DNA of 64,000 nt from Cohnella faecalis (GTDB lineage Bacteria > Bacillota > Bacilli > Paenibacillales > Paenibacillaceae), in NCBI RefSeq assembly GCF_003570905.1, contig NZ_QXJM01000039.1, positions 1,054,001 through 1,118,000 on the forward strand, written 5' to 3'. The translations under genes were made by a program, and so were the position numbers. Positions 9,945 to 18,560 of this stretch are shown here, piece by piece. Within the stretch, counting starts at the first letter, position 1; each line of letters opens with the position of its first letter. Under the pieces are notes generated by a model, which worked only from the letters and a program-made list of their open reading frames with translations, had not been told where the DNA came from and did not search any database.

Positions 9945-11710
9945 GAAAGCTGCTGCGGTTTCGGCTCTATCGATTCAAGAGCATTCAATTTCTGATCGCC
10001 GTATCGTTCACCGTTATGACCGTTCTCGTCGTTTTTTTCGTAAGCGCAGTTCTCTATGACAAGTTCAACCAAACGGCGGAAAACAACACTTCTCTTGCCA
10101 ATCAGCAAGTCATTTATCAAGTGGCTATCAATCTCGACAGCTACATCCGCAGCTTGACGATAACCTTCAATGCGATTGAAAGCAAAATTCAGAATGCGGA
10201 CGGCGAGTTCCAGGGCTTGAAGCTGACCGAGCAGCTCGACACGATATTCAGCACGCGCGAGGATCTCGTCACGGTCGCGGTATTCACGGAGGACGGGGAG
10301 CGTCTTGGGGCGCTGCCTGCCGCGGATATGCGGACGAACACCCATCTGACGAGCCAGAGCTGGTTTCGTTCCGCAGTCGAGAATCCCAACCACCTGAGCT
10401 TTTCCGTTCCCCACGTTCAGAATTTGTTCAAAGACAGATACAAGTGGGTCGTGTCGATGAGCAAAGGGATCAAGCTGAATATCGACGGCGTGGAGAAAAA
10501 TGCGGTTCTTCTCGTGGACGCCAACTTCAAACGGATCGATGATTTATCCCGCAGCGTAAAGCTGGGGCAAAAAGGCTATGCTTACATCATCGACGAGTCT
10601 GCGGGGAATATCATTTACCATCCCCAGCAACAGCTCATTTACGCCGGATTGAAGTATGAGAACGTCGAGCAGGCGCTTAGCTTCTCGTTCGGCAGCTTCT
10701 TCGACAATTCGACCGGCGTCGATCGCCTCATCACGATCCAAACCGTCGGCAACGTAGGCTGGAAAATCGTCGGCGTTTCCTATATGGACGAAATCGTCAC
10801 GACACGCAAGGAAATTACGAGCTTCCTCGGCTGGCTGCTGGGGGCGGTCATGATTTTCGTCTTGCTCATTACGTGGTATATGTCGGCGAAAATATCGCAG
10901 CCGATCAAGAGGCTGGAGAAGTCGATGCAGCTCGTCGAGCGCGGCAACTTCGACATTACGATTCCGATCCGGCGCGACGACGAGGTCGGCAGGCTGTCGA
11001 GAAGGTTCAACCTTATGGTGACCCGGATCCGGGAGCTTATGGGCCAGAACATCCAGGAGCAGGAAGCGAAGCGAAAGAGCGAGCTCGAAGTGCTGCAATC
11101 GCAAATTCACCCGCACTTCCTGTACAACACGCTCAATTCCGTCGTACGGCTGGCGGGAACGGGCAAGACCGACGAAGTGATCCGAATGATTACTTCCTTG
11201 TCCAAATTTTTCCGGATCAGCTTGTCCAGAGGCCAGCACATTATTCCGGTTGCGGACGAGCTTGAGCATATTCGGAACTACCTCATCATTCAGAGCATGC
11301 GCTACAAAAATAAATTCGATTACACCATCGAAGCCGAAGAGGAAGCGCTAGAGTGCCGGACGATGAAGCTTGTTCTGCAGCCGATTGTCGAGAATGCGAT
11401 TTACCACGGCATCGAGCCGGGGGCGGACGACGGCCATATTTTCATCACCGCATCTATCGTTGACGGCAAGCTTCGCATGAGGGTTAGAGACGACGGAATC
11501 GGGATGGCGCAGAACAAGCTCGCGAGCCTTCTCGCTCAGGACGCCGGAGGCAAAGTTTCGGAAGGGTCGGGAATCGGCTTGCGCAACGTGCATGAGCGGA
11601 TTCGGCTCCATTTTGGCGAGGAATACGGCTTGCGCATCGAGAGCGAACGCGAAGAGGGAACGACCGTCGATATTTGGCTTCCTTGCCTGAAGGAGGAGAT
11701 GAGGTCATGA
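9941..11710 (+). CDS. Sensor histidine kinase (YesM/LytS-type)
   Basis: Membrane sensor kinase of 589 residues starting with GTG 9941 inside the response-regulator stop. The first transmembrane helix is at about residues 14-36 (LIAVSFTVMTVLVVFFVSAV). A dCache-like extracellular sensor follows, with the PDC-type run KRIDDLSRSVKLGQKGYAYIID. A second helix (about 290-310) leads to a HAMP domain (SQPIKRLEKSMQLVERGNFD). The His_kinase domain carries the acceptor His in LQSQIHPHFLYNTLNSV, and the ATPase has N and G boxes (QPIVENAIYHGIEPG, GSGIGLRNVHERI). It ends overlapping the next gene. The sugar-binding lipoprotein that follows could be its periplasm-side ligand presenter. Confidence 0.93.
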   Translation: MRKLLRFRLYRFKSIQFLIAVSFTVMTVLVVFFVSAVLYDKFNQTAENNTSLANQQVIYQVAINLDSYIRSLTITFNAIESKIQNADGEFQGLKLTEQLDTIFSTREDLVTVAVFTEDGERLGALPAADMRTNTHLTSQSWFRSAVENPNHLSFSVPHVQNLFKDRYKWVVSMSKGIKLNIDGVEKNAVLLVDANFKRIDDLSRSVKLGQKGYAYIIDESAGNIIYHPQQQLIYAGLKYENVEQALSFSFGSFFDNSTGVDRLITIQTVGNVGWKIVGVSYMDEIVTTRKEITSFLGWLLGAVMIFVLLITWYMSAKISQPIKRLEKSMQLVERGNFDITIPIRRDDEVGRLSRRFNLMVTRIRELMGQNIQEQEAKRKSELEVLQSQIHPHFLYNTLNSVVRLAGTGKTDEVIRMITSLSKFFRISLSRGQHIIPVADELEHIRNYLIIQSMRYKNKFDYTIEAEEEALECRTMKLVLQPIVENAIYHGIEPGADDGHIFITASIVDGKLRMRVRDDGIGMAQNKLASLLAQDAGGKVSEGSGIGLRNVHERIRLHFGEEYGLRIESEREEGTTVDIWLPCLKEEMRS

Positions 11711-12684
11711 TGCGGATTGGAGCTTGCATGCTTGTCTCGCTGGTACTAATGGCTGGCTTGCTGAACGGATGCTCCCGCAAAGGAGAAATCCGTACCGCTC
11801 CGGAAAGGCAGACCAACGTAGCGTTAATCGTCAAAGATCGGTCGGGCGAGTTCTGGAAGACGGTCAAGATGGGCGCGGAAGCGGCAGCCAAGGAATTCAA
11901 TGTGAACTTGATGTTCGACGGAACCGACAGCGAGACGGACGCTTCCGAACAATCGGCGTTAGTAGAGAAGTACGTAGCATACGGCGCGAATGCCATCGTG
12001 CTGGCATCGGAAGACTATGTCAAGCTGGCAAAAGCGGTCGAGGCGGCGGACCGCAAGGGAGCATCCGTAATAGCGATCGAATCGGAGGTCGACTCTCCGA
12101 AGGTTCGCAGCTTCATCGGAATCGACAATTACGAAGCCGGCAGACAGGCCGCCCGCAAGATGAGCGAGGTGGCCGGCGCCAAAGGAAGCTTCGTCATCAT
12201 CGGCCATTCGAGCGGCGATCGGAATTCCGCCCAGCGCGAGAAAGGCATACGGGACGAATGGGCTGCGACTCCCGGCATTAAGATCGAGGAGACGGTTTAT
12301 TGCGGCTCGGAAAAAGGCTCGTGCAAGAAAAAGACCGAGGAGCTGTTGATGCGGCAAGGGCAGCTTGACGGCATTCTTGCGTTGAACGCCGCCGCTTCCG
12401 CGGAAGCGGCGAGTGAGATCGAGGCCATGAATAGGCAAGGCAAGGTCAAGCTCGTTGCGTTCGACAACTCGCCGGAGGAGCTCGAATGGCTTCAGGAAGG
12501 CGTCATTCAGGCGACCGTCATCCAAAATCCGTTCAGCATGGGCTATTTGGGCGTGAAGACGGCTGTCGATGCGATTAATCGCGAGAAGGTCGCAAAGCGC
12601 ACGGTGACGGAGACAAAGGTGATCGACGCGGAGAGCATGTTCTGGTCGGACAATCAGAAGATGCTGTTTCCTTTCGTGCAATAG
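11707..12684 (+). CDS. Sugar-binding lipoprotein (Peripla_BP_4 type), sensor partner
   Basis: ATG 11707 is preferred because AAGGAGGAG lies seven bases upstream and the ATGA overlaps the kinase stop. The product is a lipoprotein of about 325 residues with lipobox LLNGC. It has the RbsB-type fold signature: NVALIVKDRSGEFWKTVKMGAEAAAKEFNV, SALVEKYVAYGANAIVLA, a hinge SFIGIDNYEAGRQAA and LVAFDNSPEELEWLQEGVIQATVIQNPFSMGYLGVKTAVD. It is translationally coupled to the two-component genes rather than to a permease. That suggests it senses sugar for the kinase; it could also feed the mgl transporter downstream. Confidence 0.88.
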   Translation: MMRIGACMLVSLVLMAGLLNGCSRKGEIRTAPERQTNVALIVKDRSGEFWKTVKMGAEAAAKEFNVNLMFDGTDSETDASEQSALVEKYVAYGANAIVLASEDYVKLAKAVEAADRKGASVIAIESEVDSPKVRSFIGIDNYEAGRQAARKMSEVAGAKGSFVIIGHSSGDRNSAQREKGIRDEWAATPGIKIEETVYCGSEKGSCKKKTEELLMRQGQLDGILALNAAASAEAASEIEAMNRQGKVKLVAFDNSPEELEWLQEGVIQATVIQNPFSMGYLGVKTAVDAINREKVAKRTVTETKVIDAESMFWSDNQKMLFPFVQ

Positions 12685-12808
12685 CTGCATTTTGAAGGTG
12701 ATGAGGATTTCGATAGAACAGAGGAGAATTTTGAATTCGAATCGGAGGCGGAATGATAGATAATAAGCTCGTAGCAATCAAACAAAGAAGTTTTGGGAGG
12801 GCCACGTA

Positions 12809-13852
12809 ATGAAAAAGAAATGGATTCCGCTTGTGGTAGTGGGGGCGCTCGCAGTTACGGCTCTGGCCGCATGCGGCAAATCGGACGACAAAGCGAGCGA
12901 GTCGGCCGGCGGCGACAAAGGTAACAGCAAAATCGGCGTAGCCATCTACAAATTCGATGACACGTTCATGTCCGGCGTACGCGCGGCGATCGAAGGCGCG
13001 GCGAGCGGCAAAGCGACTCTCGACATCGTCGACAGCCAGAACTCGCAGCCGACTCAGAACGACAAGGTCGATCTGTTCGTATCCAAAAAGTACGGAGCTA
13101 TGGCGATCAACCCGGTCGACCGCACGGCGGCAGGCGTCATTATCGACAAGGCGAAGGACGCCGACATTCCTGTCGTCTTCCTGAATCGCGAGCCTAGCGC
13201 GGACGATATGAAGAAATGGGACAAAGTATACTACGTCGGCGCGAAAGCCGAGCAATCCGGCACGATGGAAGGCGAGCTGCTCGCCGAGTATTGGAAAGCG
13301 CATCCTGAGATGGACACCAACAAAGACGGCGTTCTCCAATACATCATGCTGAAAGGCGAGCCGGGCCACCAAGACGCCGAGCTTCGCACGAAATTTTCCA
13401 TCAAGGCCATCGAAGATGCTGGCATCAAGGTTGAGAAGCTGGCGGAAGATACCGCTATGTGGGATCGCGTAAAAGCGCAGGACAAAATGCAGACGTTCCT
13501 GTCGGCGCACGGTTCGAAAATCGAAGCCGTTCTCGCCAACAACGACGACATGGCTCTCGGCGCTATCGAAGCGCTGAAAGCGGCAGGCTACTTCAAAGAC
13601 GGCAAGTTCCTTCCGGTCGTCGGCGTAGACGCGACGGCTCCAGCTCTTCAAGCGCTGTCCGACGGCACGCTGCTCGGAACGGTTCTGAACGACGCCAAAA
13701 ATCAGGGCAAAGCGACATTCGAGCTTGCGAACGTTCTATCCAAAGGCGAGACGCCTTCGAAGGACAACACGGGCTACGACATCACGGACGGCAAGTACGT
13801 CTGGATCGCGTACAAGAAAATTACGAAAGACAACATGAACGACGCAAAATAA
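12809..13852 (+). CDS. mglB: Galactose/methyl-galactoside ABC transporter substrate-binding lipoprotein
   Basis: Extracytoplasmic binding protein of 347 residues, lipobox LAAC. It matches glucose/galactose-binding protein landmarks: KIGVAIYKFDDTFMSGVRAAIE, NPVDRTAAGVIIDKAK and VVFLNREP. The EF-hand-like calcium loop DTNKDGVLQY is followed by IMLKGEPGHQDAELRTKF, and later come AVLANNDDMALGAIEALKAAG and VVGVDATAPALQAL. The calcium loop is diagnostic of MglB rather than RbsB. The strong RBS GGGAGGG sits just before the ATG. A hairpin separates it from mglA, which fits the usual excess of binding protein over transporter. Sugar identity (galactose or glucose) is inferred from family. Confidence 0.93.
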   Translation: MKKKWIPLVVVGALAVTALAACGKSDDKASESAGGDKGNSKIGVAIYKFDDTFMSGVRAAIEGAASGKATLDIVDSQNSQPTQNDKVDLFVSKKYGAMAINPVDRTAAGVIIDKAKDADIPVVFLNREPSADDMKKWDKVYYVGAKAEQSGTMEGELLAEYWKAHPEMDTNKDGVLQYIMLKGEPGHQDAELRTKFSIKAIEDAGIKVEKLAEDTAMWDRVKAQDKMQTFLSAHGSKIEAVLANNDDMALGAIEALKAAGYFKDGKFLPVVGVDATAPALQALSDGTLLGTVLNDAKNQGKATFELANVLSKGETPSKDNTGYDITDGKYVWIAYKKITKDNMNDAK

Positions 13853-13866
13853 AAAAACGGGAATGA

Positions 13867-13916
13867 AGCGGGGAGGAAGCTGCGCAGCTGTTGGCGCGCC
13901 GCCCCCCGCTTTTCTT
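13867..13916 (+). terminator. Intra-operon attenuating terminator between mglB and mglA
   Basis: AGCGGGG (13867-13873) pairs with CCCCGCT (13904-13910). An inner GC-rich segment contains its own small dyad, and TTTTC follows. It lies 15 bases after mglB, and the next gene continues in the same direction. It probably lets only part of the transcription pass, keeping mglB above mglAC. Confidence 0.75.
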
Positions 13917-13949
13917 ATACCCTTTTACATGGTTAGGAGCGTGAAACCA

Positions 13950-15464
13950 GTGACTAAATCTACCTATTTGCTCGAGATGGACGGCATTGCCAAGTCGTTT
14001 CCCGGTGTTAAAGCGCTGGACAACGTCACCCTGAATGTGCGTCCGGGAACGGTGCATGCGTTAATGGGTGAGAATGGCGCCGGCAAATCGACGCTCATGA
14101 AATGCCTGTTCGGAATCTATACGCCTGACGAAGGTGAAATCCGCATGAACGGAGAGAAGCTCGTTCTCGCGAATTCGAAGGCGGCGCTCGGCAGCGGCAT
14201 CGCCATGATTCATCAAGAGCTTCACCCGGTTCCCCGGAGAAATGTGATGGAGAACATTTGGCTGGGCCGTTTTCCGCTTCATAACTTCGGCGTGCTGAAA
14301 TTTATCGACGGCAAAAAGATGTTCCGCGACACCGAGAAGCTGTTCCAGGAGCTTGGGATGGATATCGATCCGCACGAAATGGTCGGACGCCTGTCGGTCT
14401 CGAAGGTGCAATCGCTCGAAATCGCCAAGGCGGTATCCTATAACGCCAAAGTCATCATTATGGATGAGCCGACGTCATCGCTTACGGGCAACGAGGTCGA
14501 GCAGCTGTTCCGGATTATCGACGACTTGAAGAAGCGCGGCGTGTCCATTATTTACATTTCTCACAAAATGGAAGAAATATTGCGAATTTCCGACGACGTT
14601 ACGATCATGAGGGACGGCCGGAAAATAGGCACTTGGCCGGCGGCCGAATTGACCACGGATTTGATCATCTCGAAGATGGTCGGCCGCGATTTGACGGAGC
14701 GTTATCCCGAGCGGACGAATGTACCGGGAGACTCGCTGCTGAAGGTGGAGGGGCTGACCTCTCCGTACCGAAATTCGTTCAAGAACGTATCGTTCGAGCT
14801 GCGAAAAGGCGAAATTCTCGGCGTGGGCGGCCTCGTAGGCGCGCAGCGGACCGAGCTGATCGAAGCGCTGTTCGGCCTTCGCTCCGTGGAGTCCGGTCAA
14901 CTGTCGCTTCGCGGCCAGCCGATCAAAATTCGCAAGCCGATCGACGCCATCCGCAACAAAATCGCACTCCTGACCGAAGAACGTCGCGTCACCGGCATTT
15001 TTCCCGTCCTGTCGGTGCTTGAAAATACGGTAATCGCAAGTCAGAAAAATTACGAGAAGTTCGGATTTCTGAATAATCGTTCCCGCCGGGAAGTTTCCGA
15101 GGAAGGTGTCAGAAGATTGAGCACGAAGACGCCTTCCGTCAACACGCAAATTCGTTATTTATCGGGAGGCAACCAGCAGAAGGTGCTGCTGTCGCGCTGG
15201 CTGCTCACCGATCCCGACATTTTGCTCCTCGACGAACCGACGCGCGGAATCGATGTCGGCGCCAAGTTCGAAATCTACTCGATCATCGCCGATTTGGCCA
15301 AGCAAGGCAAAAGCATCATTATGATTTCGTCGGAAATGCCCGAGCTGCTTGGCATGTCCGATCGGATCATGGTCATGTGCGAAGGCAGACTAACCGGCAT
15401 CGTGGACGGCAAAACCGCGACGGAAGAAGAAATCATGCGGCTGGCCGCCCAGCATTCGGCCTAA
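13950..15464 (+). CDS. mglA: Galactose/methyl-galactoside ABC transporter ATP-binding protein
   Basis: Double-domain sugar ATPase of about 504 residues. Domain 1 has Walker A GENGAGKST, signature-like LSVSKVQSLEIAKAVS and Walker B VIIMDEPTSSL. Domain 2 has the degenerate Walker A GGLVGAQRTELIEALFG, signature LSGGNQQKVLLSRWL and ILLLDEPTRGIDVGAK. This asymmetry is typical of MglA/RbsA. GTG 13950 is chosen because TAGGAG ends ten bases upstream. GTG 13941 or ATG 13929 would add a few residues. It couples with mglC, which begins 15 bases after the stop. It energises uptake of the sugar delivered by MglB. Confidence 0.93.
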   Translation: MTKSTYLLEMDGIAKSFPGVKALDNVTLNVRPGTVHALMGENGAGKSTLMKCLFGIYTPDEGEIRMNGEKLVLANSKAALGSGIAMIHQELHPVPRRNVMENIWLGRFPLHNFGVLKFIDGKKMFRDTEKLFQELGMDIDPHEMVGRLSVSKVQSLEIAKAVSYNAKVIIMDEPTSSLTGNEVEQLFRIIDDLKKRGVSIIYISHKMEEILRISDDVTIMRDGRKIGTWPAAELTTDLIISKMVGRDLTERYPERTNVPGDSLLKVEGLTSPYRNSFKNVSFELRKGEILGVGGLVGAQRTELIEALFGLRSVESGQLSLRGQPIKIRKPIDAIRNKIALLTEERRVTGIFPVLSVLENTVIASQKNYEKFGFLNNRSRREVSEEGVRRLSTKTPSVNTQIRYLSGGNQQKVLLSRWLLTDPDILLLDEPTRGIDVGAKFEIYSIIADLAKQGKSIIMISSEMPELLGMSDRIMVMCEGRLTGIVDGKTATEEEIMRLAAQHSA

Positions 15465-15478
15465 AGAGGGGGATCACC

Positions 15479-16492
15479 ATGAACGCAAGCGCCAAAAAAA
15501 TAAACCTGTTCCTGACGCAATACGCCATCTACATCGTTCTCGTGCTCCTTATTGCAGGGATCGCGCTGTACGATACGAACTTTCTGTCGCTAGGCTCGCT
15601 TCAGAACATTCTCTATCAGAATTCAACAAAGGCGATTATCGCTCTCGGAGCCGCATTCATCCTTATTACAGGCGGGACGGACTTGTCCGCGGGCCGCGTC
15701 GTCGGGCTGTCGGCCGTTATATCCGCTTCGATGCTGCAAATGGCCGATTATCCGCAGAAGTTTTTTCCGAATATTGGCGAGCTGCCGATTTTCGTTCCTG
15801 TTTTGCTCGCTATTGCGGTCGGCCTCATTGTCGGCTTGATTAACGGCCTTGTCGTCTCGAAGCTGAACGTTCCGCCGTTCATCGCGACACTCGGCACGAT
15901 GGTTATCGTCTACGGCGCCAACTCGCTGTACTTCGATATGCCGCCTAACAATTCCCAACCGATCGGCGGTCTGCGCGCAGGCTTCACGAAGCTAGGCACC
16001 GGTTCCATCGAGCTCGGGCCGTTCAAGCTGCACTATCTGGTTATCATTGCGATCATCGTAGCGCTTATCTGCTGGGTCATCTTCAACAAGACGCGGCTCG
16101 GCAAAAACATGTACGCCATCGGCGGCAACGTTCAAGCGGCGCATGTATCCGGCATTAACGTCTCGCGCAACCTGATTATGATCTATTCGTTCGCGGGCGC
16201 ATTGTACGGTCTTGCAGGCGTGCTCGAAGCAGCCAAATCGGGCGGCGCTTCCAATAACTACGGCAACATGTACGAGCTCGATGCGATCGCGGCGTGCGTC
16301 GTCGGCGGCGTATCGACGGCCGGCGGCATCGGAACGGTTCCCGGCGTTATGGCGGGCGTCATGATTTTCGGCGTTATCAACTACGGGCTTACCTTCATCG
16401 GCGTCAACCCGAACTACCAGCTCGTCATTAAAGGTTTGATCATCGTCGTCGCTGTCGCGATCGACATTCGCAAATATTTGGCTAAAAAGTAA
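15479..16492 (+). CDS. mglC: Galactose/methyl-galactoside ABC transporter permease
   Basis: Integral membrane permease of 337 residues of the BPD_transp_2 family. ATG 15479 follows AGAGGGGG at a normal distance. About eight to ten hydrophobic segments are visible, starting with YAIYIVLVLLIAGIALYDTNF. Family motifs include GGTDLSAGRVVGLSAV, LNVPPFIATLGTMVIVYGANSL, RLGKNMYAIGGNVQAAHVSGINV and DAIAACVVGGVSTAGGIGTVPGVMAG. The phrase AANSLYFDMPP-type region after the TLGT motif is characteristic of MglC. It is the last gene of the mglBAC operon and is followed by a terminator. Confidence 0.93.
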   Translation: MNASAKKINLFLTQYAIYIVLVLLIAGIALYDTNFLSLGSLQNILYQNSTKAIIALGAAFILITGGTDLSAGRVVGLSAVISASMLQMADYPQKFFPNIGELPIFVPVLLAIAVGLIVGLINGLVVSKLNVPPFIATLGTMVIVYGANSLYFDMPPNNSQPIGGLRAGFTKLGTGSIELGPFKLHYLVIIAIIVALICWVIFNKTRLGKNMYAIGGNVQAAHVSGINVSRNLIMIYSFAGALYGLAGVLEAAKSGGASNNYGNMYELDAIAACVVGGVSTAGGIGTVPGVMAGVMIFGVINYGLTFIGVNPNYQLVIKGLIIVVAVAIDIRKYLAKK

Positions 16493-16526
16493 GCGATCGT
16501 ACGTTCAGCTTAGATTGACTCGCATA

Positions 16527-16559
16527 GAAAAAAGCGGTCGGCGCAGGTCGGCCGCTTTT
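16527..16559 (+). terminator. Rho-independent terminator of mglBAC
   Basis: AGCGGTCGG pairs with the GGTCGGCCGCT arm (one G-T pair) with a short loop. A-run upstream and TTTT downstream mean it could work on both strands. Confidence 0.8.
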
Positions 16560-16618
16560 GATCGTCCCGCACTTCGGAGCGGGTCGGGAATGGCAGGCAG
16601 CCGGGCTGTCGGAGAGGA

Positions 16619-18313
16619 ATGACGGAGATGAACGTAAGCCGCAAGATGATCGCCGCCTTTTTGGCTATTGCTTTTACCGTCGCTGCCGCAAGCGGATTGT
16701 CCTACTTGTATTTGCAGCGCGTGAACGATTCGTATCGGGAAGTGCTCGCGAGAGAGGCGACCGTATCGGATCGCGTCTTTGGCATCGAGACGTTGACGGA
16801 GCGGCAGAAGGGGGTTCTGTTCCGCTATTTGACGGCTCCCTCCCAGCAATTGGAGAAGGAATTGAGAGCTGCGTGGGAAGCGTTGAACGTCGAAATTGCG
16901 GCGCTTTCAGATGCGGGACTGGACGAACAATCGCGGCAATTGACGGACAAAATGAAGGAGTCGAACGCGACTTTCGCAAGACTTGCCGATAAGGTAACGG
17001 GCTATGTTAACGAAGGGAAGGCCGACTTGGCCAGGACGGAGGCGCTCATGTGGGCGGTTCCGACTTCCGACGAGCTTAGCGGAGCGGCAGCTGCCATACG
17101 CGAGAACGAACGGGCATTCAAGGAGCGAGCCGAATCGGACAATGCCGGCCGCGTGACTCTGACCAAGCGGATGCTGCTCGGGTCGAGCGCAGTTGCGATA
17201 GCGCTGGCGCTCGCGGTCGGATGGGCGTTGTCGCGAATTATTGTTCGGCCGATCAGACGGCTCTCGGTTGCCGCTGAACGAATCGCTGCGGGCGATTTGA
17301 CTGACGGCGATCTTGCATTTCGGGGGAGGGACGAGTTGGCTGGGCTGGCCGCTTCGTTCAACGGAATGAAGGCAAATTTGCGAGAGCTCATAAGGCGAGC
17401 CGGCGACAATGCCGGTCAAGTGGCCGACGCGTCTGGGCAATTGCGGGCGAACAGCGAGCAGATCGGCGGATTGTCGGAAAGAGTGTCGGCTGCTATCGAG
17501 CAAATTGCGGCCAGCATGGACGAGCAGACGCGGCTGGCGGCTGCCGGGGAAGAGGAGCTGCGAAGACTGGCGGCTTCCGCCGAAGAGATGGAAGCTTCCG
17601 CCGTTAAGGTGAACGACCGGTCGGCCAGCGCTCAAGCGGCGGCGGAAGCCGGGAAATCGTCGGTCGGCCAAGCGCTCGCGCAGATGGAATCGATTAGGAG
17701 CGGGATGGAAACGCTGGCTTCGCTGATCGAACGGTTAGACGCGAAATCGAATGAGATCGACAACACGGTCGACATCATTTCGATTATCGCCCGTCAGACG
17801 AACATACTGGCGCTTAACGCTTCTATTGAAGCGGCGAGGGCGGGCGTCCAAGGCCGAGGCTTCGCCGTCGTAGCGGAAGAGGTGCGCAAGCTTGCGGCGG
17901 GAACGGCGAACGCCGCTGCGGAAATATCGGCCATGCTGCACGGAATCCGCTCGGACATGGGGGACGTATCGGAGGCGATGGAAGCGGGCAGACGCGACGT
18001 ATCGGGCGGAATGGCCATCGTCCAAGGAACCGAGGGAGCTTTTCTCCGCATCGACGAAGCGGTGCGCGACGTCGCCGTCCAAGCGGGAGCGATGGCTGGC
18101 CGATCGTCCGAGATGGCCGCCCGTTCGCGCGCCGCTTCCCGCGAGCTGGCTACCGTTCTCGCCTCCGCCGGACAAATCGCCGTCGGAGCGCAAGAAGCGT
18201 CCGCCGGCACGCAGGAGCAGTACGCGGCGATGGAGGAAATGATCGCCTCGACCGTTCAGCTCTCCCGCGAGGCGGAGCGGCTTAAGGAAGGGATAGCGGG
18301 GTTTCGGGTTTAG
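16619..18313 (+). CDS. Methyl-accepting chemotaxis protein
   Basis: Chemoreceptor of up to 564 residues. A first membrane helix (about 8-30) precedes an extracytoplasmic four-helix-type domain of roughly 150 residues. A second helix ([21 protein letters not shown]) leads into HAMP ([18 protein letters not shown]). A long coiled signalling domain contains the invariant hairpin [19 protein letters not shown] and [18 protein letters not shown] 16628 is an alternative start, better spaced from GGAGAGG at 16611. It is a single gene between two terminators. The ligand is unknown; its position after the sugar operon suggests, but does not prove, sugar taxis. Confidence 0.93.
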   Translation: MTEMNVSRKMIAAFLAIAFTVAAASGLSYLYLQRVNDSYREVLAREATVSDRVFGIETLTERQKGVLFRYLTAPSQQLEKELRAAWEALNVEIAALSDAGLDEQSRQLTDKMKESNATFARLADKVTGYVNEGKADLARTEALMWAVPTSDELSGAAAAIRENERAFKERAESDNAGRVTLTKRMLLGSSAVAIALALAVGWALSRIIVRPIRRLSVAAERIAAGDLTDGDLAFRGRDELAGLAASFNGMKANLRELIRRAGDNAGQVADASGQLRANSEQIGGLSERVSAAIEQIAASMDEQTRLAAAGEEELRRLAASAEEMEASAVKVNDRSASAQAAAEAGKSSVGQALAQMESIRSGMETLASLIERLDAKSNEIDNTVDIISIIARQTNILALNASIEAARAGVQGRGFAVVAEEVRKLAAGTANAAAEISAMLHGIRSDMGDVSEAMEAGRRDVSGGMAIVQGTEGAFLRIDEAVRDVAVQAGAMAGRSSEMAARSRAASRELATVLASAGQIAVGAQEASAGTQEQYAAMEEMIASTVQLSREAERLKEGIAGFRV

Positions 18314-18333
18314 TTTAGCAAGCGGATGCAAAG

Positions 18334-18363
18334 AGGAGCGGTCCCGCCGGGAGCGCTCCTTTT
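18334..18363 (+). terminator. Rho-independent terminator after the chemoreceptor
   Basis: AGGAGCG (18334-18340) pairs with CGCTCCT (18354-18360), followed by TTTT. The next 200 bases, to 18560, are strikingly AT-rich and contain only the presumed promoter of the RCC1 gene. I could not place its -10 and -35 with confidence. Confidence 0.8.
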
Positions 18364-18560
18364 ATATGTAAAACGCTTTATTTGGATAATATTACATATA
18401 AAAAATATTATATAGAAAAATATTTTTTATATTCGACTTTAAACGACAAATAAATTTGAAATTCGACGAAATAAGTGTTTGAAATGAATAAATATGGTCA
18501 TATATGATTACGACTATCACTAATCATGTCATTTCTAGGAAATGAGAGGGAGATAGTCGG

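Noticed and set aside
12575..13651. 358-codon minus-strand frame opposite mglB
   Set aside because: mglB is unmistakable on the plus strand.
18364..18560. c-di-GMP riboswitch upstream of the RCC1 gene
   Set aside because: I looked for the GEMM core sequences and did not find them; the stretch is only AT-rich.
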